A stretch of DNA of 64,000 nucleotides from Deltaproteobacteria bacterium. Its GTDB lineage: Bacteria > Myxococcota_A > Polyangia > Polyangiales > Ga0077539. The notes below the pieces were generated by a model. That model made no database searches and was not told the origin of the DNA. It saw only the letters and a list, made by a program, of their open reading frames with translations. This document shows positions 31,757 to 42,880 of this stretch, in pieces; within the stretch, counting starts at the first letter, position 1, and every line of letters starts with the position of its first letter. The stretch spans positions 60,472 to 124,471 of the forward strand of contig JADJAE010000028.1 of assembly GCA_016704445.1 (NCBI GenBank), given 5' to 3'. The position numbers were made by a program, and so were the translations under genes.

Positions 31757-34720
31757 CCCAGCATCTCCGGGTTCGGATTGCGGATCCTGGCCAGGTACGG
31801 GTGCGCGGCTGCGTGCCGATCTCGCCGAGGAGCGCGTAGCGCCGCAGGTCGCCTGCGGTCGCGCCACGCGGCGCCGCGGTCGTTGAGGTCACCAAACACG
31901 ATCGCGTCCGCAGGGCACGCCTGCTGGCACGCGGTCATCAGCTCGCCGTCGCGGATGTGCCGGCCGCGGCCGTTGTCCGCGCGTCGCGCCTCGATCTTCC
32001 GGCCCTGGATGCGCTGCACGCAGTACGTGCACTTCTCCATCACGCCGCGGAAGCGCACCGTGACGTTCGGGTTCATCTGCATGCGCACCGTCTCGGGCAC
32101 GTCGGCGTCCTCGGGCTGGTACACCCCGTCGTTGTGCCAGTTCAGGTAGTTGAAGCGCCGCACCTTGTAGGGGCAGTTGTTGGCGCAGTACCGCGTGCCG
32201 ATGCAGCGGTTGTAGGCCATGTCGTTGAGGCCCTCGGGGCTGTGCACCGTGGCGTTCACCGGGCACACGTTCTCGCAGGGCGCCTCTTCGCACTGCACGC
32301 ACGCGAGCGGCTGGAACGCCACCGCCGGGTCGCTCGTCGCCTCGGCGTCGCGGTCGCTGCCGTGGGCCCGCGGGCTCACGAAGTACCGGTCGATGCGGAG
32401 CCAGTGCATCTCGCGGCCGCGGGACACCTGCTCCTTGCCCACCACGGGGATGTTGTTCTCCGACTGGCACGCGACCACGCAGGCGTTGCAGCCCGTGCAG
32501 GCGTTGAGGTCGATGGACATCCCCCACTTGTAGCCGGGGTACGAGACCTCGCGCCAAAGCGGCAGCGTGCGCGGCGACGGCGAGCGACGAGCGGCGAAGT
32601 TCGGCGTCTCGTTGAACTCCGCCAGCGTGGCCTCGACCGCCATCGGACGCCCCTCCATGCGGAAGTGGTCCTGCGTCTGCGAGAGCGGGTACGTCGCCCC
32701 GGTCTTCGTGAGCGCCACGCCGTCGGTGAACCAGTCGGCCTGCCCCGGGAGGATCCAGGCGACGAGCTCGACCGAGCGGCTGCCCTTGGTCAGGCGGATC
32801 ATGTCGCCGTTGCCGATGCTCAGCGCCTCGGCGGTGCGGGCGAGAGGTACGCGGCGTTGTCCCAGGTGATCTTGGTGATGGGGTCGGGGAGCTCCTGGAG
32901 CCACGCGTTGTTCGCGTGGCGGCCGTCGAGCACCTTGGCGTCCACGAGGAAGTTCACCTCGAGGTTCGCTCCGCCGAGGGCGAGCCGCCGTGCGCTGCGC
33001 CAGGCGCTGCGCGATCGCGCCGCCGCAGATCGACGGGAGCGCCGGCGGCGGCGCCTCGACGGGAACACGCCGCGGTTGAGCGCGCGGCGCCACTGGCGGT
33101 CGAAGCCCATTGCCGTGGTCTCGCCGCGCGGAGGGTCTCCCGCACGAGGTCGTGGCCGCGGGGCGACGGCGCATCGGCGAGGAGCGCCAGGATCTCGATC
33201 TCCGAGCGGCCCTGGAAGAGCGGCTGGATCAGCGGCTGCTGGATCGAGACGGTGCCGTCGAGCGACTGTCCATCGCCCCAGGCCTCGAGCTCGTGGGCCC
33301 GCGGGATGTGCCAGGTCGCGCGCTCTGCCGTCTCGTCGCGGTGCGTGGAGAGGTGGAAGCTGGCTGCACCGAGCGGAGCTTCTCGCCGAATCCGAGGTCC
33401 CCCGGGGCGTCGTAGACCGGGTTGCCGCCGAGGATCACCAGGGCCTGCACCTGCCCGCCGCCCATCGCCTCGCGAGGGCCGCGATGTCGGTGCGCGTGGT
33501 CGTCTCGTCGCGGTCGGCCAGGGCGACGTAGCGCACCGTCTGACCGGCGTTGCCGAGCGCCTGGTTGATGGCGTGCGCGAGGGCGTGGACGGTGGCGGGC
33601 TGCCTGGAGCCGACGACCAGCGCGGAGCCGCCGCGGTGGGCGGCGAGGTCGCTGGCGACCGCCTCGACCCACTTCGCGGGGACGCCCTGCGGGGCCTGGG
33701 CGTTGCGCACCGCGCTGGAGATCTCGCCGAGGTCGAGGCTGTGCGCGCGCACGAGCTGACCGGCGAGGGCCTGAGGTAGAGCTCCACCTCGCGCGCCGCG
33801 AGGCGCAGGCGGTGATCCGCGTTGGCGCCGGTGATCGTGTACGAGGGCTCGACCACGTAGAGTCGGCTCATCTCCTCGCCGGGGCGGCGTCCCATCGCGA
33901 AGCCGCGGGTGTTGCGCACCGCGCCGGTCTCGGTCTGCAGGAAGTCGCTGTCGAGCGAGACGATCACCCGCGCCCGCTCGAGGGCGAGCACCGGGAGGAC
34001 GACCTGCCCGAAGGCCAGCCTGGCGCCCTCGCGGGCGTTGCTGTTGGCGCCGCGCTCCCAGGTGTGGAACCGCGCGTTGGGGAAGCGCCGGAGCACCGCC
34101 TGGCGGAGCCGCACGAAGGTCGGGGAGTTGGTCGGCTGCGCGAGCACCCGGAGGCCGCCGCCGCCGTTGGCCGCCTGCGCCTGGAGGACCGCCTGGAGGG
34201 CGGCCTCAGCGTCGGCGTAGCGCTTGTCTTCGCCGCGGGTCGAGGGCTGCCGGGCGCGGTCGGGATCGTAGAGGTCGAGCACCGCGGCCTGCGCGAGGAG
34301 GTCGGTCTTGCCGTGGCTCGCGCTGTGGTCGGGGTTGCCCTCGATCTTGGTGGGCCGCCCCTCGTGGCTCTCGACGAGCAGGCCGAGGGACTCGCCGCGA
34401 CGATCGATGACCGTGGCGTAGTAGCTCGTCACGTTGACGGCCACGTCCTCGGGCATGCGGGCGTACGGCATGATCTTGTCGACCGGCCGGCGGCACCCTT
34501 CGAGGGTCGCGAGCGCGACGGCCGCGCCCATCAGGGTCATGAACCCGCGGCGGGAGACCCCGTCGGAGAAGTCGAGGGCCGTGCGGGGGATCTCCTCGGC
34601 GAGGTGGTCCCGCGCGGCCGGGTCGGAGCTCTGCTGGAGCGTGAAGTCATCGAGGCTGGTCCAATAGACCGCCGCGTCCGGCGCGGGCCCCTCGAACTCG
34701 TACGGCTTGCGGCGGCTCAT
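31753..34720 (-). CDS. actB: Alternative complex III subunit ActB, fused molybdopterin-type and iron-sulfur domains (many frame breaks)
   Basis: ActB spans about 989 residues. The N-terminus has a Tat-like signal (SRRGFMTLMGAAVALATLEGC) and a molybdopterin-oxidoreductase-like domain without a recognisable cofactor site (IEGNPDHSASHG, ALVILGGNPVYDAPGDL, WHIPRAHELEAWGD). The C-terminal half binds four iron-sulfur clusters: CTGCNACVVAC, CVQCEEAPCENVCP, CANNCPYKV, and CTYCVQRI with a later CQQACPADAI. Frame breaks lie near 33771-33776, 33466-33474, 33358-33368, 33113-33130, 33055-33064, 32985-32995, 32845-32852, 31872-31880 and 31808-31815. The pieces join without loss of conserved sequence, so the gene is surely intact in the organism. 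The start overlaps the actA stop as ATGA. Confidence 0.9.
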
Positions 34721-35339
34721 CGGTGACACCCTGAGCAAGTCTGCGGGGGGTTGAGCGTGCGCGGAGGCTGCGCGGTCCCGCTGAGGCTGGGATCCATGTT
34801 GGTGATCTGATCGAGCGGGCGGATGCGCGGCCCCGGGTTGCGGTGGCAGTCGAGGCACCACGCCATGCTGAGCGGCTCGACCTGACGGACGACGTCCATC
34901 TGGTCGACGCGGCCGTGGCACTCACGCAGCCCACGCCCGCGGAGAGGTGCACGCTGTGGTCGAAGTACGCATGGTCGGGAAGCCGGTGGACCTTCACCCA
35001 CTCGATCGCCCGGCCGCTATCCCAGCTCTCGCGCACCGGCGCGAGCCGGGCGGAGGTGGTGCGCACCAGCGCGTGGCAGTTCATGCAGGTCTGCGTCGGC
35101 GGAATCATCGCGTGCGCGGCGCGCTCGATGTTCGCGTGGCAATACCGGCAGTCCATGCCCATCTGTCCGGCGTGCAGCAGGTGGCTGTACGGGACAGGCT
35201 GGCGCGGCTGGTAGCCGACCTGCGTGTTCAGCGGTGAGAAGTAGTACCAGACCAGCGACGTCACGAGGCCGCCGGCCAGGGCGACCCCGATCGCGACGAT
35301 CGCAGGCAGACGGTTGAGTGAGCGCGGGAAGATCTGCAT
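34717..35339 (-). CDS. actA: Alternative complex III subunit ActA, pentahaem cytochrome c (frameshifted)
   Basis: ActA is the first gene of the operon. After one N-terminal membrane helix (IVAIGVALAGGLVTSLVWYYF) it carries five haem sites: CRYCH, CMNCH, the CxxCH at the frame break (C-E-C-H reading), CLDCH and CSGCH. The break is at about 34920-34926; before it the protein reads DHSVHLSAGVGC, after it ECHGRVDQMDVVRQVEPLS. The product, about 207 residues, feeds electrons within alternative complex III. The stop overlaps the actB start, indicating coupled translation. Confidence 0.9.
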
Positions 35340-35722
35340 CGGAGGTTTGTCTTCGGTCTGCTGGCCGAGCGCGGGGCGCGTCCTCGGTTCTCCCGCCCTG
35401 CGACCGGGCGCCGCAGGACCGCGGTGCCGCTAGCACCATATTCGCGGCAACCCTGTCAAGAGGCATGCGCTCGACCCGGTGATGGAGAGGAGCCTTCTGG
35501 AAGCATTCCAGAGCAGGTTCTCCGACCAGTTCGATCGCGGGTGGGGACGCTAACAGGTTCGTAGGGGGACCACGCGAGGAATCGACAACGATGTCTCTCC
35601 GTCGTCGACGCCGCGCTCGGCGATATGAAGTGCCGCCCCGCTCGCAAGGCAAGTGCCCTCCGATGGGGACTCTGAGCCGCGGCAAATCGTGGGCTTTCTA
35701 TGGTATCGCTCCCGGCGCTGCC
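35340..35722. other. Intergenic region between divergent actA and nadC
   Basis: This 383-base gap separates the respiratory operon from nadC. Apart from the possible minus-strand promoter noted separately, I see no gene, RNA or repeat. The nadC frame is open back to 35591, but the upstream part is arginine-rich and unlike any NadC N-terminus. Confidence 0.6.
35423..35459 (-). promoter_or_regulatory. Possible promoter/operator of the act-cox operon
   Basis: On the minus strand a perfect TTGACA lies at 35459-35454. Seventeen bases further on is an inverted repeat, GGTGC-N5-GCACC (35437-35423), which would overlap a -10 element. No clear TATAAT-like hexamer is seen at ideal spacing, so this is tentative. 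It lies about 85-120 bases before the actA start. Confidence 0.25.
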
Positions 35723-36628
35723 ATGAACCTTGCGTTTGTCCTCTCGCCCGCCGACCTCTCCCCGCTCGAAGTCGACCGCATCGTCGAGATGGCGCTCGCC
35801 GAAGACCTCGCCGCGGGTGACGTGACCACCCGCACGGTCGTCCCGCCCGATGCCCTCGCCCGCGGGACCTTCTCCGCCCGCGAGCCCATGGTCCTCGCCG
35901 GTCTGGCCGTGGCTGCGCGGGTGTTCGCCCGGGTCGACCCCAGGGTGACCTTCACTGCGCGCGTGGCCGACGGGACGCTCCTCCCGAGGGGCGCCGTGGT
36001 CGCCGCGATCGAGGGACCTGCGCACGGGGTCCTCACCGGCGAGCGCAGCGCGCTCAACCTCCTCCAGCGGATGTGCGGCGTTGCCACGCTGACCCGGCGC
36101 TTCGTCGACGCCCTCCCCCCCGGCAGCCGCGCTCGGATTACCGACACCCGTAAGACCAACCCCGGGCTCCGCGCCCTCGACCGCTACGCCGTGCGCGCGG
36201 GCGGCGGACACAACCACCGCAACGACCTCTCCTCCGCGGTGCTCATCAAGGACAACCACGTCGCCGTCTGCGGCGGCGTCCGCCCGGCGATCGAGCGCGC
36301 CCGCCGCGCCGCGCCGCACACCATGCGCATCGAGTGCGAGGTGCAGTCCCTCGACGAGCTCGACGAGGCGCTCTCCGCGGGCGTCGACGTGCTGATGCTC
36401 GACAACTTCGACGACGCGCAGACCGTCGAGGCGCTCCGGCGAATCCGCTCGCTCGCCCACGCTCCGATCGTGGAGGTCTCCGGGGGCATCACCCTCGAGC
36501 GCGCCCCGACCCTCGCGGCGATGGGCGTCGACGTACTCTCGGTGGGTGCGCTCACCCACGGCGCCCGCGCTGTGGACATCGGGCTCGACCTCGAGGTCAC
36601 TGGCTCCTGGGACGGCACTACCCCCTAA
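35723..36628 (+). CDS. nadC: Nicotinate-nucleotide pyrophosphorylase (carboxylating)
   Basis: This 301-residue enzyme converts quinolinate and PRPP to nicotinate mononucleotide in NAD synthesis. Family motifs are clear: EDLAAGDVTT, ERSALNLLQRMCGVAT, the substrate-binding TRKTNPGLRALDRYAVRAGG, HRNDLSSAVLIKDNH and MLDNFDDAQ, ending with EVSGGI and VDVLSVGALTH. ATG 35723 (MNLAFVLSP) is chosen because the family begins about there. No strong ribosome site precedes it. birA follows nine bases later. Confidence 0.95.
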   Translation: MNLAFVLSPADLSPLEVDRIVEMALAEDLAAGDVTTRTVVPPDALARGTFSAREPMVLAGLAVAARVFARVDPRVTFTARVADGTLLPRGAVVAAIEGPAHGVLTGERSALNLLQRMCGVATLTRRFVDALPPGSRARITDTRKTNPGLRALDRYAVRAGGGHNHRNDLSSAVLIKDNHVAVCGGVRPAIERARRAAPHTMRIECEVQSLDELDEALSAGVDVLMLDNFDDAQTVEALRRIRSLAHAPIVEVSGGITLERAPTLAAMGVDVLSVGALTHGARAVDIGLDLEVTGSWDGTTP

Positions 36629-36637
36629 AGGTTCCCG

Positions 36638-37393
36638 ATGGACGACCTCCTCGGCTTCGTGAGCCCGCCAGGGTGTCGGCTGGGTCGGCCGCTGATCCTG
36701 AAGGCGCTGACCGGGTCGACCAACGACGACGCCCGCGCGCTCGCCAACGCGGGCGCGGGCCACGGTACCGTCGTGCTCGCCGACGCGCAGACCGCCGGGC
36801 GCGGACGCCTCGGCCGGGCGTGGTCCTCTCCCGCGGGAGAGAACCTCTACCTGTCCGTCGTGTGGCGCGCGGGGCTCGACGCGATCGAGCCGCCGCTCCT
36901 CGCCCTCGGCGCGGGGCTCGCCGTGTCCGAGGCGCTCGACGGGTTCACGCCCACGCCGACGGCGGTGAAGTGGCCCAACGACGTGCGCCACCGCGGAAGA
37001 AAGCTCGCTGGCCTGCTGGCCGAGGCTATCTACCGCGGGACCCAGCCCAGCGCGGTGATTCTCGGCCTCGGCGTCAACGTGCGAGGCGCCGTGATGCCCG
37101 AGGCCATCGCGGAGATCGCCACCTCGCTGCGCATCGTGCGGGGCGACGACCCCGGCCGGGCGGCGGTGCTCTCGTCCCTGCTGGAGCACCTCGACGCCAC
37201 GCTCGGGCGGCTCTGCGCGGAGGGTTTCGTAGCCATTCGTCAGCGGCTCATCGAGCGGTGCGAGAACATCGGAGCCCGGGTGTCCATCGGCGAGGTGAGC
37301 GGCGTCGCGATCGACATCGACCCCACCGGGGCGCTGCGGGTACGCGATGACCAGGGGGTGGTCCACGCGGTGCGCGCGGGCGAGATCCGCTGA
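36638..37393 (+). CDS. birA: Biotin--[acetyl-CoA-carboxylase] ligase
   Basis: This 251-residue enzyme attaches biotin to carboxylase carrier domains through biotinyl-AMP. The biotin/ATP loop GRGRLGRAWSSP, STNDDA, LYLSVVW, the catalytic KWPNDV and KLAGLLAEA are all present, with the small C-terminal domain after residue 205. There is no N-terminal helix-turn-helix, so it is a class I ligase without repressor function. It is in a two-gene unit with nadC, nine bases upstream. Confidence 0.95.
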   Translation: MDDLLGFVSPPGCRLGRPLILKALTGSTNDDARALANAGAGHGTVVLADAQTAGRGRLGRAWSSPAGENLYLSVVWRAGLDAIEPPLLALGAGLAVSEALDGFTPTPTAVKWPNDVRHRGRKLAGLLAEAIYRGTQPSAVILGLGVNVRGAVMPEAIAEIATSLRIVRGDDPGRAAVLSSLLEHLDATLGRLCAEGFVAIRQRLIERCENIGARVSIGEVSGVAIDIDPTGALRVRDDQGVVHAVRAGEIR

Positions 37394-38653
37394 TCAGGCG
37401 ATCGCGGAGAGCGCCGTGACGAGGGCGCGCCCGTCCGCGGGGCGCGCGGCGGGATCGGGAGAGAGACACTGCTGGAGCAGCCGGGCGACCGCGGGGTGCC
37501 CTCCGAGGCCCAGCGCGAGGCCCATGGCGCCGAAGGAGTATACGTCCGAGGTGGGCCGGATGGCCTCGCCAGCCCGCGCCTCCGGGGCGGTGAACCCGGG
37601 CGTCCCCTCGACGGCGTCGGCGCGCTCCCCGGCGCGTCGGGCGAGCCCGAGGTCGGAGACCACCGCGCGGCCGTCCTCCCGAAGCAGGATGTTGCCGGGC
37701 TTCAGGTCGCGGTGCACCCAGCCAGTGTCGTGGACCCTCGCGAGCGCGAGCGCCACGTCCCGGATCCACCCCCGCGCCTGCTCGGTCGCGACGGGGCCGC
37801 GGGCGATCACCTGCCGGAGCGATCCGCCCGCACAGTGCTCCATCACCAGCGCGCCCTGCTCGGGCCGGACGTCGAGGAGCCGCACCACCCTCGCCGACCG
37901 GATGGCCTCGGCGACCTCCGCCTCTGCCCGCATCCGTGCGCGACGCGCCTCGCGACCCCCGCCCCCGTGGTGGAGCTTCACCGCGACCTCGCGCCCCAGC
38001 CGCTCGTCCCTCGCCAGGAACACCGCCCCGGCACCGCCTCGCCCGAGCTCCTTCAAGAGCACGTAGCGCCCGATGCCCGCGCGGGCGTCCGGGGCCAGCA
38101 GCGTGGCGCCCGCGTCTCCCGGGCGGGCCCCCTCCCCCAGCCTCCGCAGCCGCTCTCGCGCCCCGGGAAACGACAGGTCGCACGCGACCAGCTCCTCGAG
38201 CCATCGCGCCGCCGCGTCCCGGTCACCGCGCTCGATACAAAGGTCCGCGAGCCCGAGGCGAGCCCGCAGCGCGCCGTCTCCCGAGCGCTTCGCGGCCGAC
38301 TCCAGCACCCGCGCCGCGACGTCCGCCTCCCCTCGCCCCTGGAAGTACTCCGCGAGCAGCAGCCCCGCGTCATCGTCGAGGTCGTCGCGCTCGCTCAGCT
38401 CCCGCAGCATCCTCACGAGGCCCGTCGCCGCGACCGGGTCGATCTCGCTACGCAGCGACGCCACCGCTCGGCGCACCGCATCCCCTGGCGGCATCGCCCG
38501 CAGGCGCTCGGCCACATCGACCCCATCGACCCTGCGGGGAGGGGCCGCGTGGGCGGGCGAAACCACCGGCGGGGCGGCTTGATCGTCTTCCCCCTCGTCG
38601 GGGTCCGTCTGCTTCGATCCGGTGATGCGTCGGAGCCAGTCTCGCAGTCCCAT
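37394..38653 (-). CDS. Soluble Ser/Thr protein kinase with N-terminal TPR-like region
   Basis: This is a 419-residue protein. After an N-terminal basic, Pro/Ala-rich stretch there is an alpha-helical, TPR-like region (about residues 75-195: LLLAEYFQGRGE, ALRARLGLADLCIERGD). The kinase domain follows: ELGRGGAGAVF, VAVKLH lysine, HRDLKPGN and SDLGLA in place of DFG, then EGTPGFTAPE. No membrane helix is seen. The kinase domain is short at its C-terminal lobe. The gene lies eight bases after the FHA gene on the same strand, so the kinase and a phosphothreonine-binding partner are probably made together. Confidence 0.88.
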   Translation of the reverse strand: MGLRDWLRRITGSKQTDPDEGEDDQAAPPVVSPAHAAPPRRVDGVDVAERLRAMPPGDAVRRAVASLRSEIDPVAATGLVRMLRELSERDDLDDDAGLLLAEYFQGRGEADVAARVLESAAKRSGDGALRARLGLADLCIERGDRDAAARWLEELVACDLSFPGARERLRRLGEGARPGDAGATLLAPDARAGIGRYVLLKELGRGGAGAVFLARDERLGREVAVKLHHGGGGREARRARMRAEAEVAEAIRSARVVRLLDVRPEQGALVMEHCAGGSLRQVIARGPVATEQARGWIRDVALALARVHDTGWVHRDLKPGNILLREDGRAVVSDLGLARRAGERADAVEGTPGFTAPEARAGEAIRPTSDVYSFGAMGLALGLGGHPAVARLLQQCLSPDPAARPADGRALVTALSAIA

Positions 38654-38661
38654 CGGCGCTC

Positions 38662-39813
38662 CTAGAGAACCTCCATCCAGCCGCGCGCGCCGTCGATGCG
38701 GTCGCCGTGCGCCAGCACCATCGCCATCGCGACGCGCTGCCCGTTGAGCTGCACCGGCTCCGACGGCTCCAGCTCCAGCCCGCTCTCCCTCATGCGCAGT
38801 ACGCCCATCGGGGTGCGCCAGTCGCCCGCGAGCACCGCCACCCGCCGACCCCGGTCGAGCCCCCGCTCGACCAGCAGCGTGAGCGCCCCGTCGGCGAGCC
38901 CCACCCGGAGCGCGAGGTCGTCGCCGAGCTCCACGCGCTGCCCGTCGCGCAGCCGCATCGGAGCGCCGATGCGCAGCCCGTCCAGCCGGGTCCCGGCCCG
39001 GCTCTCCAGGTCGCGGAGCTCGTAGGCCCCCGCGGCATCGTCCACCCGCGCGATCTCGCAGTGCCGCCGCGACACCCCCGCCCCGCGCAGCACCAGGTCG
39101 CCCTCGCGGCCGATCACCAGCGGCAGCTTGCCCATCAGGCTGACCGCCTCGCCGTCGACACGCAGCTCGCACCGGCCACCGCGCAGCAGCGAGGCCTCCC
39201 GCTGATCGAGCAGGCGTCGGGCCTCGTGGTCGTCGGCGTTGGAGCCCACCCACGCCCGCAGCGCCGTGAGCGACCCCGGCCGGTCTCCCGAGCGCCAGCG
39301 CGTGTCGGCGTCCTCGGTGGCAGCCCGACGACGGAGCCCGTGCCGGTCGACGTCGTCGCGCACCCCGGTCAGCCGCTCGAGCGCCTCGACGTCGCCCGAG
39401 AGGGTGAGGGTGCGGACGATGCCTTCGCGGTCTTCGAGCATCACGTAGGCGCGGGCCGCGTCGCCGTGCTCTCCGAGGCCCTCCAGGGCGCGGGCGGCGT
39501 CGGCCAGCGCGCGGCGGTCGTCGTCGGTGCGGGGGGGGTCGTCCTCCGCCTCGTCGACAGTGAGCCGGGCCAGTCGGCGCCGGGCCTCGACCTGCTGCGC
39601 GTCATTCCGGGAGATGGTAGCGGCCCGGGTGAGCAGTGAGCGCCGGGCCTCCAGCGCCCGGGTGGTCTCCGAGACGGCGAGCAGGACCCGCACCGCCTCC
39701 TCCCTCGCGCCAGCGTCTACGTACAGACGCACCGCGTCTTCGAACCGCCCCTCGGCCTCCGCCCGCTCTGCGGCTCCGGTCGACCGGAATGCACGCGACA
39801 ACCACGACCACAT
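38662..39813 (-). CDS. FHA-domain protein with TPR-like N-terminus
   Basis: The start is ATG 39813, preceded by GAGGA. The protein has 383 residues. Its N-terminal half is helical and TPR-like (AEAEGRFEDAVRLYVDAG, DPPRTDDDRRALADAARAL). An FHA domain occupies roughly residues 245-325, with the conserved PLVIGREGDLVL, VSRRHCEI, RAGTRLDG pattern, though the usual Asn of the last motif is Arg or Asp here. A second beta-rich region (LLVERGLDRGRRVAVLAG) ends the protein. FHA domains bind phosphothreonine; the kinase just downstream is the obvious partner. It is divergent from pilB by 128 bases. Confidence 0.85.
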   Translation of the reverse strand: MWSWLSRAFRSTGAAERAEAEGRFEDAVRLYVDAGAREEAVRVLLAVSETTRALEARRSLLTRAATISRNDAQQVEARRRLARLTVDEAEDDPPRTDDDRRALADAARALEGLGEHGDAARAYVMLEDREGIVRTLTLSGDVEALERLTGVRDDVDRHGLRRRAATEDADTRWRSGDRPGSLTALRAWVGSNADDHEARRLLDQREASLLRGGRCELRVDGEAVSLMGKLPLVIGREGDLVLRGAGVSRRHCEIARVDDAAGAYELRDLESRAGTRLDGLRIGAPMRLRDGQRVELGDDLALRVGLADGALTLLVERGLDRGRRVAVLAGDWRTPMGVLRMRESGLELEPSEPVQLNGQRVAMAMVLAHGDRIDGARGWMEVL

Positions 39814-39941
39814 GGATGATCCTCGTCCAGGCGTGATAGATAACACGCCGTGCGCTGTCCCGACCTCGCGACCGCTCTGATGCACCGCGCCCGTCGACAG
39901 TGGCCCTACCGGATCAATCGGCGACGAGAAGGAGGCATTTG

Positions 39942-41680
<1,739 letters not shown>

Positions 41681-41690
41681 GACCCCTCCC

Positions 41691-42827
41691 ATGACCGCCC
41701 CCGCCGAGGCATCCCCGCCTTCCATCCTTGAGCTGCTCCGCATCATGGTCGAGCGGAGCGCCAGCGACCTGCACATCACCACGGGCGCCCCGCCGATGCT
41801 GCGCATCGACGACCAGCTCATCCCGCTGCGCCGCAACCTCGCGGTGCTCACGCCCGCGGACACGCAGCGGCTCTGCTACCAGATCCTCACCGAGGAGCAG
41901 CGGGCGCGCTTCGAGCGCAGCTGCGAGATCGACCTCTCCTTCGGGGTGAAGGGCCTCGCGCGCTTCCGCGCGAACATCTTCCTCCAGCGCGGCGCGGTGG
42001 CGGGCACCTTCCGCGCGATCCCCTTCAAGATCCTCGGGCTGGAGGAACTGGGCCTTCCCCCGGTGGTGGGTGACCTCATCACCAAGGCCCGGGGCCTGGT
42101 GCTCGTCACCGGCCCGACGGGCAGCGGGAAGACCACCACCCTCGCGGCGATCATCGACAAGATCAACGCCGAGACGCGCCAGCACATCGTCACGATCGAA
42201 GACCCGATCGAGTACATGCACCTCAACAAGAACTCGCTGGTCAACCAGCGTGAGGTGGGCACCGACTCGGCGACCTTCAAGGACGCGCTGCGCAACGTGC
42301 TGCGGCAGGACCCGGACGTGGTGCTCATCGGCGAGCTGCGCGACCAGGAGACCGTCGAGGCCGCGCTCACGGTTTCGGAGACCGGCCACCTGGTGTTCGG
42401 CACGCTGCACACCAACTCGGCGTGGCAGGCGATCCACCGCGTGGTGGACATGTTCCCGGCGCACCAGCAGCAGCAGGCGCGCATCTCGCTGTCGTTCGTG
42501 CTCCAGGGCGTGGTGACGCAGCTCCTGCTGCCCCGCGCGGGGGTGCCCGGGCGCATCGCGGCGGTGGAGGTGCTCGTGCCCAACTCGGGCATCCGATCGC
42601 TCATCCGCGAGGACAAGATCCACCAGATCTACTCGCTGATGCAGGTGGGCCAGAGCACCTCCGGGATGCAGACGATGAACCAGTCGCTCGCCACGCTGGT
42701 CGCCCGCCGACAGATCACGATGGAAGAGGCGCAGGGTCGCTCCAACGACCCGATCGAGCTCCTCCAGCTCGTGGAAACCGCCCGCTCGGCAGTACCTGCC
42801 CGTACATCATCCTCCCGAGAACCGTAG
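41691..42827 (+). CDS. pilT: Pilus retraction ATPase PilT
   Basis: This complete 378-residue ATPase powers pilus retraction and twitching (social) motility. SASDLHITTG, Walker A GPTGSGKTT, the Asp box IEDPIEYMH, Walker B VVLIGELRD, the His box GTLHTNSA and the C-terminal AIRNLIRE-like helix (GIRSLIREDKIHQI) are all present, the last being required for retraction in the family. The start is ATG 41691, ten bases after the pilB stop, and pilC follows 53 bases later. Confidence 0.97.
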   Translation: MTAPAEASPPSILELLRIMVERSASDLHITTGAPPMLRIDDQLIPLRRNLAVLTPADTQRLCYQILTEEQRARFERSCEIDLSFGVKGLARFRANIFLQRGAVAGTFRAIPFKILGLEELGLPPVVGDLITKARGLVLVTGPTGSGKTTTLAAIIDKINAETRQHIVTIEDPIEYMHLNKNSLVNQREVGTDSATFKDALRNVLRQDPDVVLIGELRDQETVEAALTVSETGHLVFGTLHTNSAWQAIHRVVDMFPAHQQQQARISLSFVLQGVVTQLLLPRAGVPGRIAAVEVLVPNSGIRSLIREDKIHQIYSLMQVGQSTSGMQTMNQSLATLVARRQITMEEAQGRSNDPIELLQLVETARSAVPARTSSSREP

Positions 42828-42880
42828 GCCTCTGCGAGATCCTTTGACCCCGGCCGCGCGTGCCAATACGATCGCGCGCA

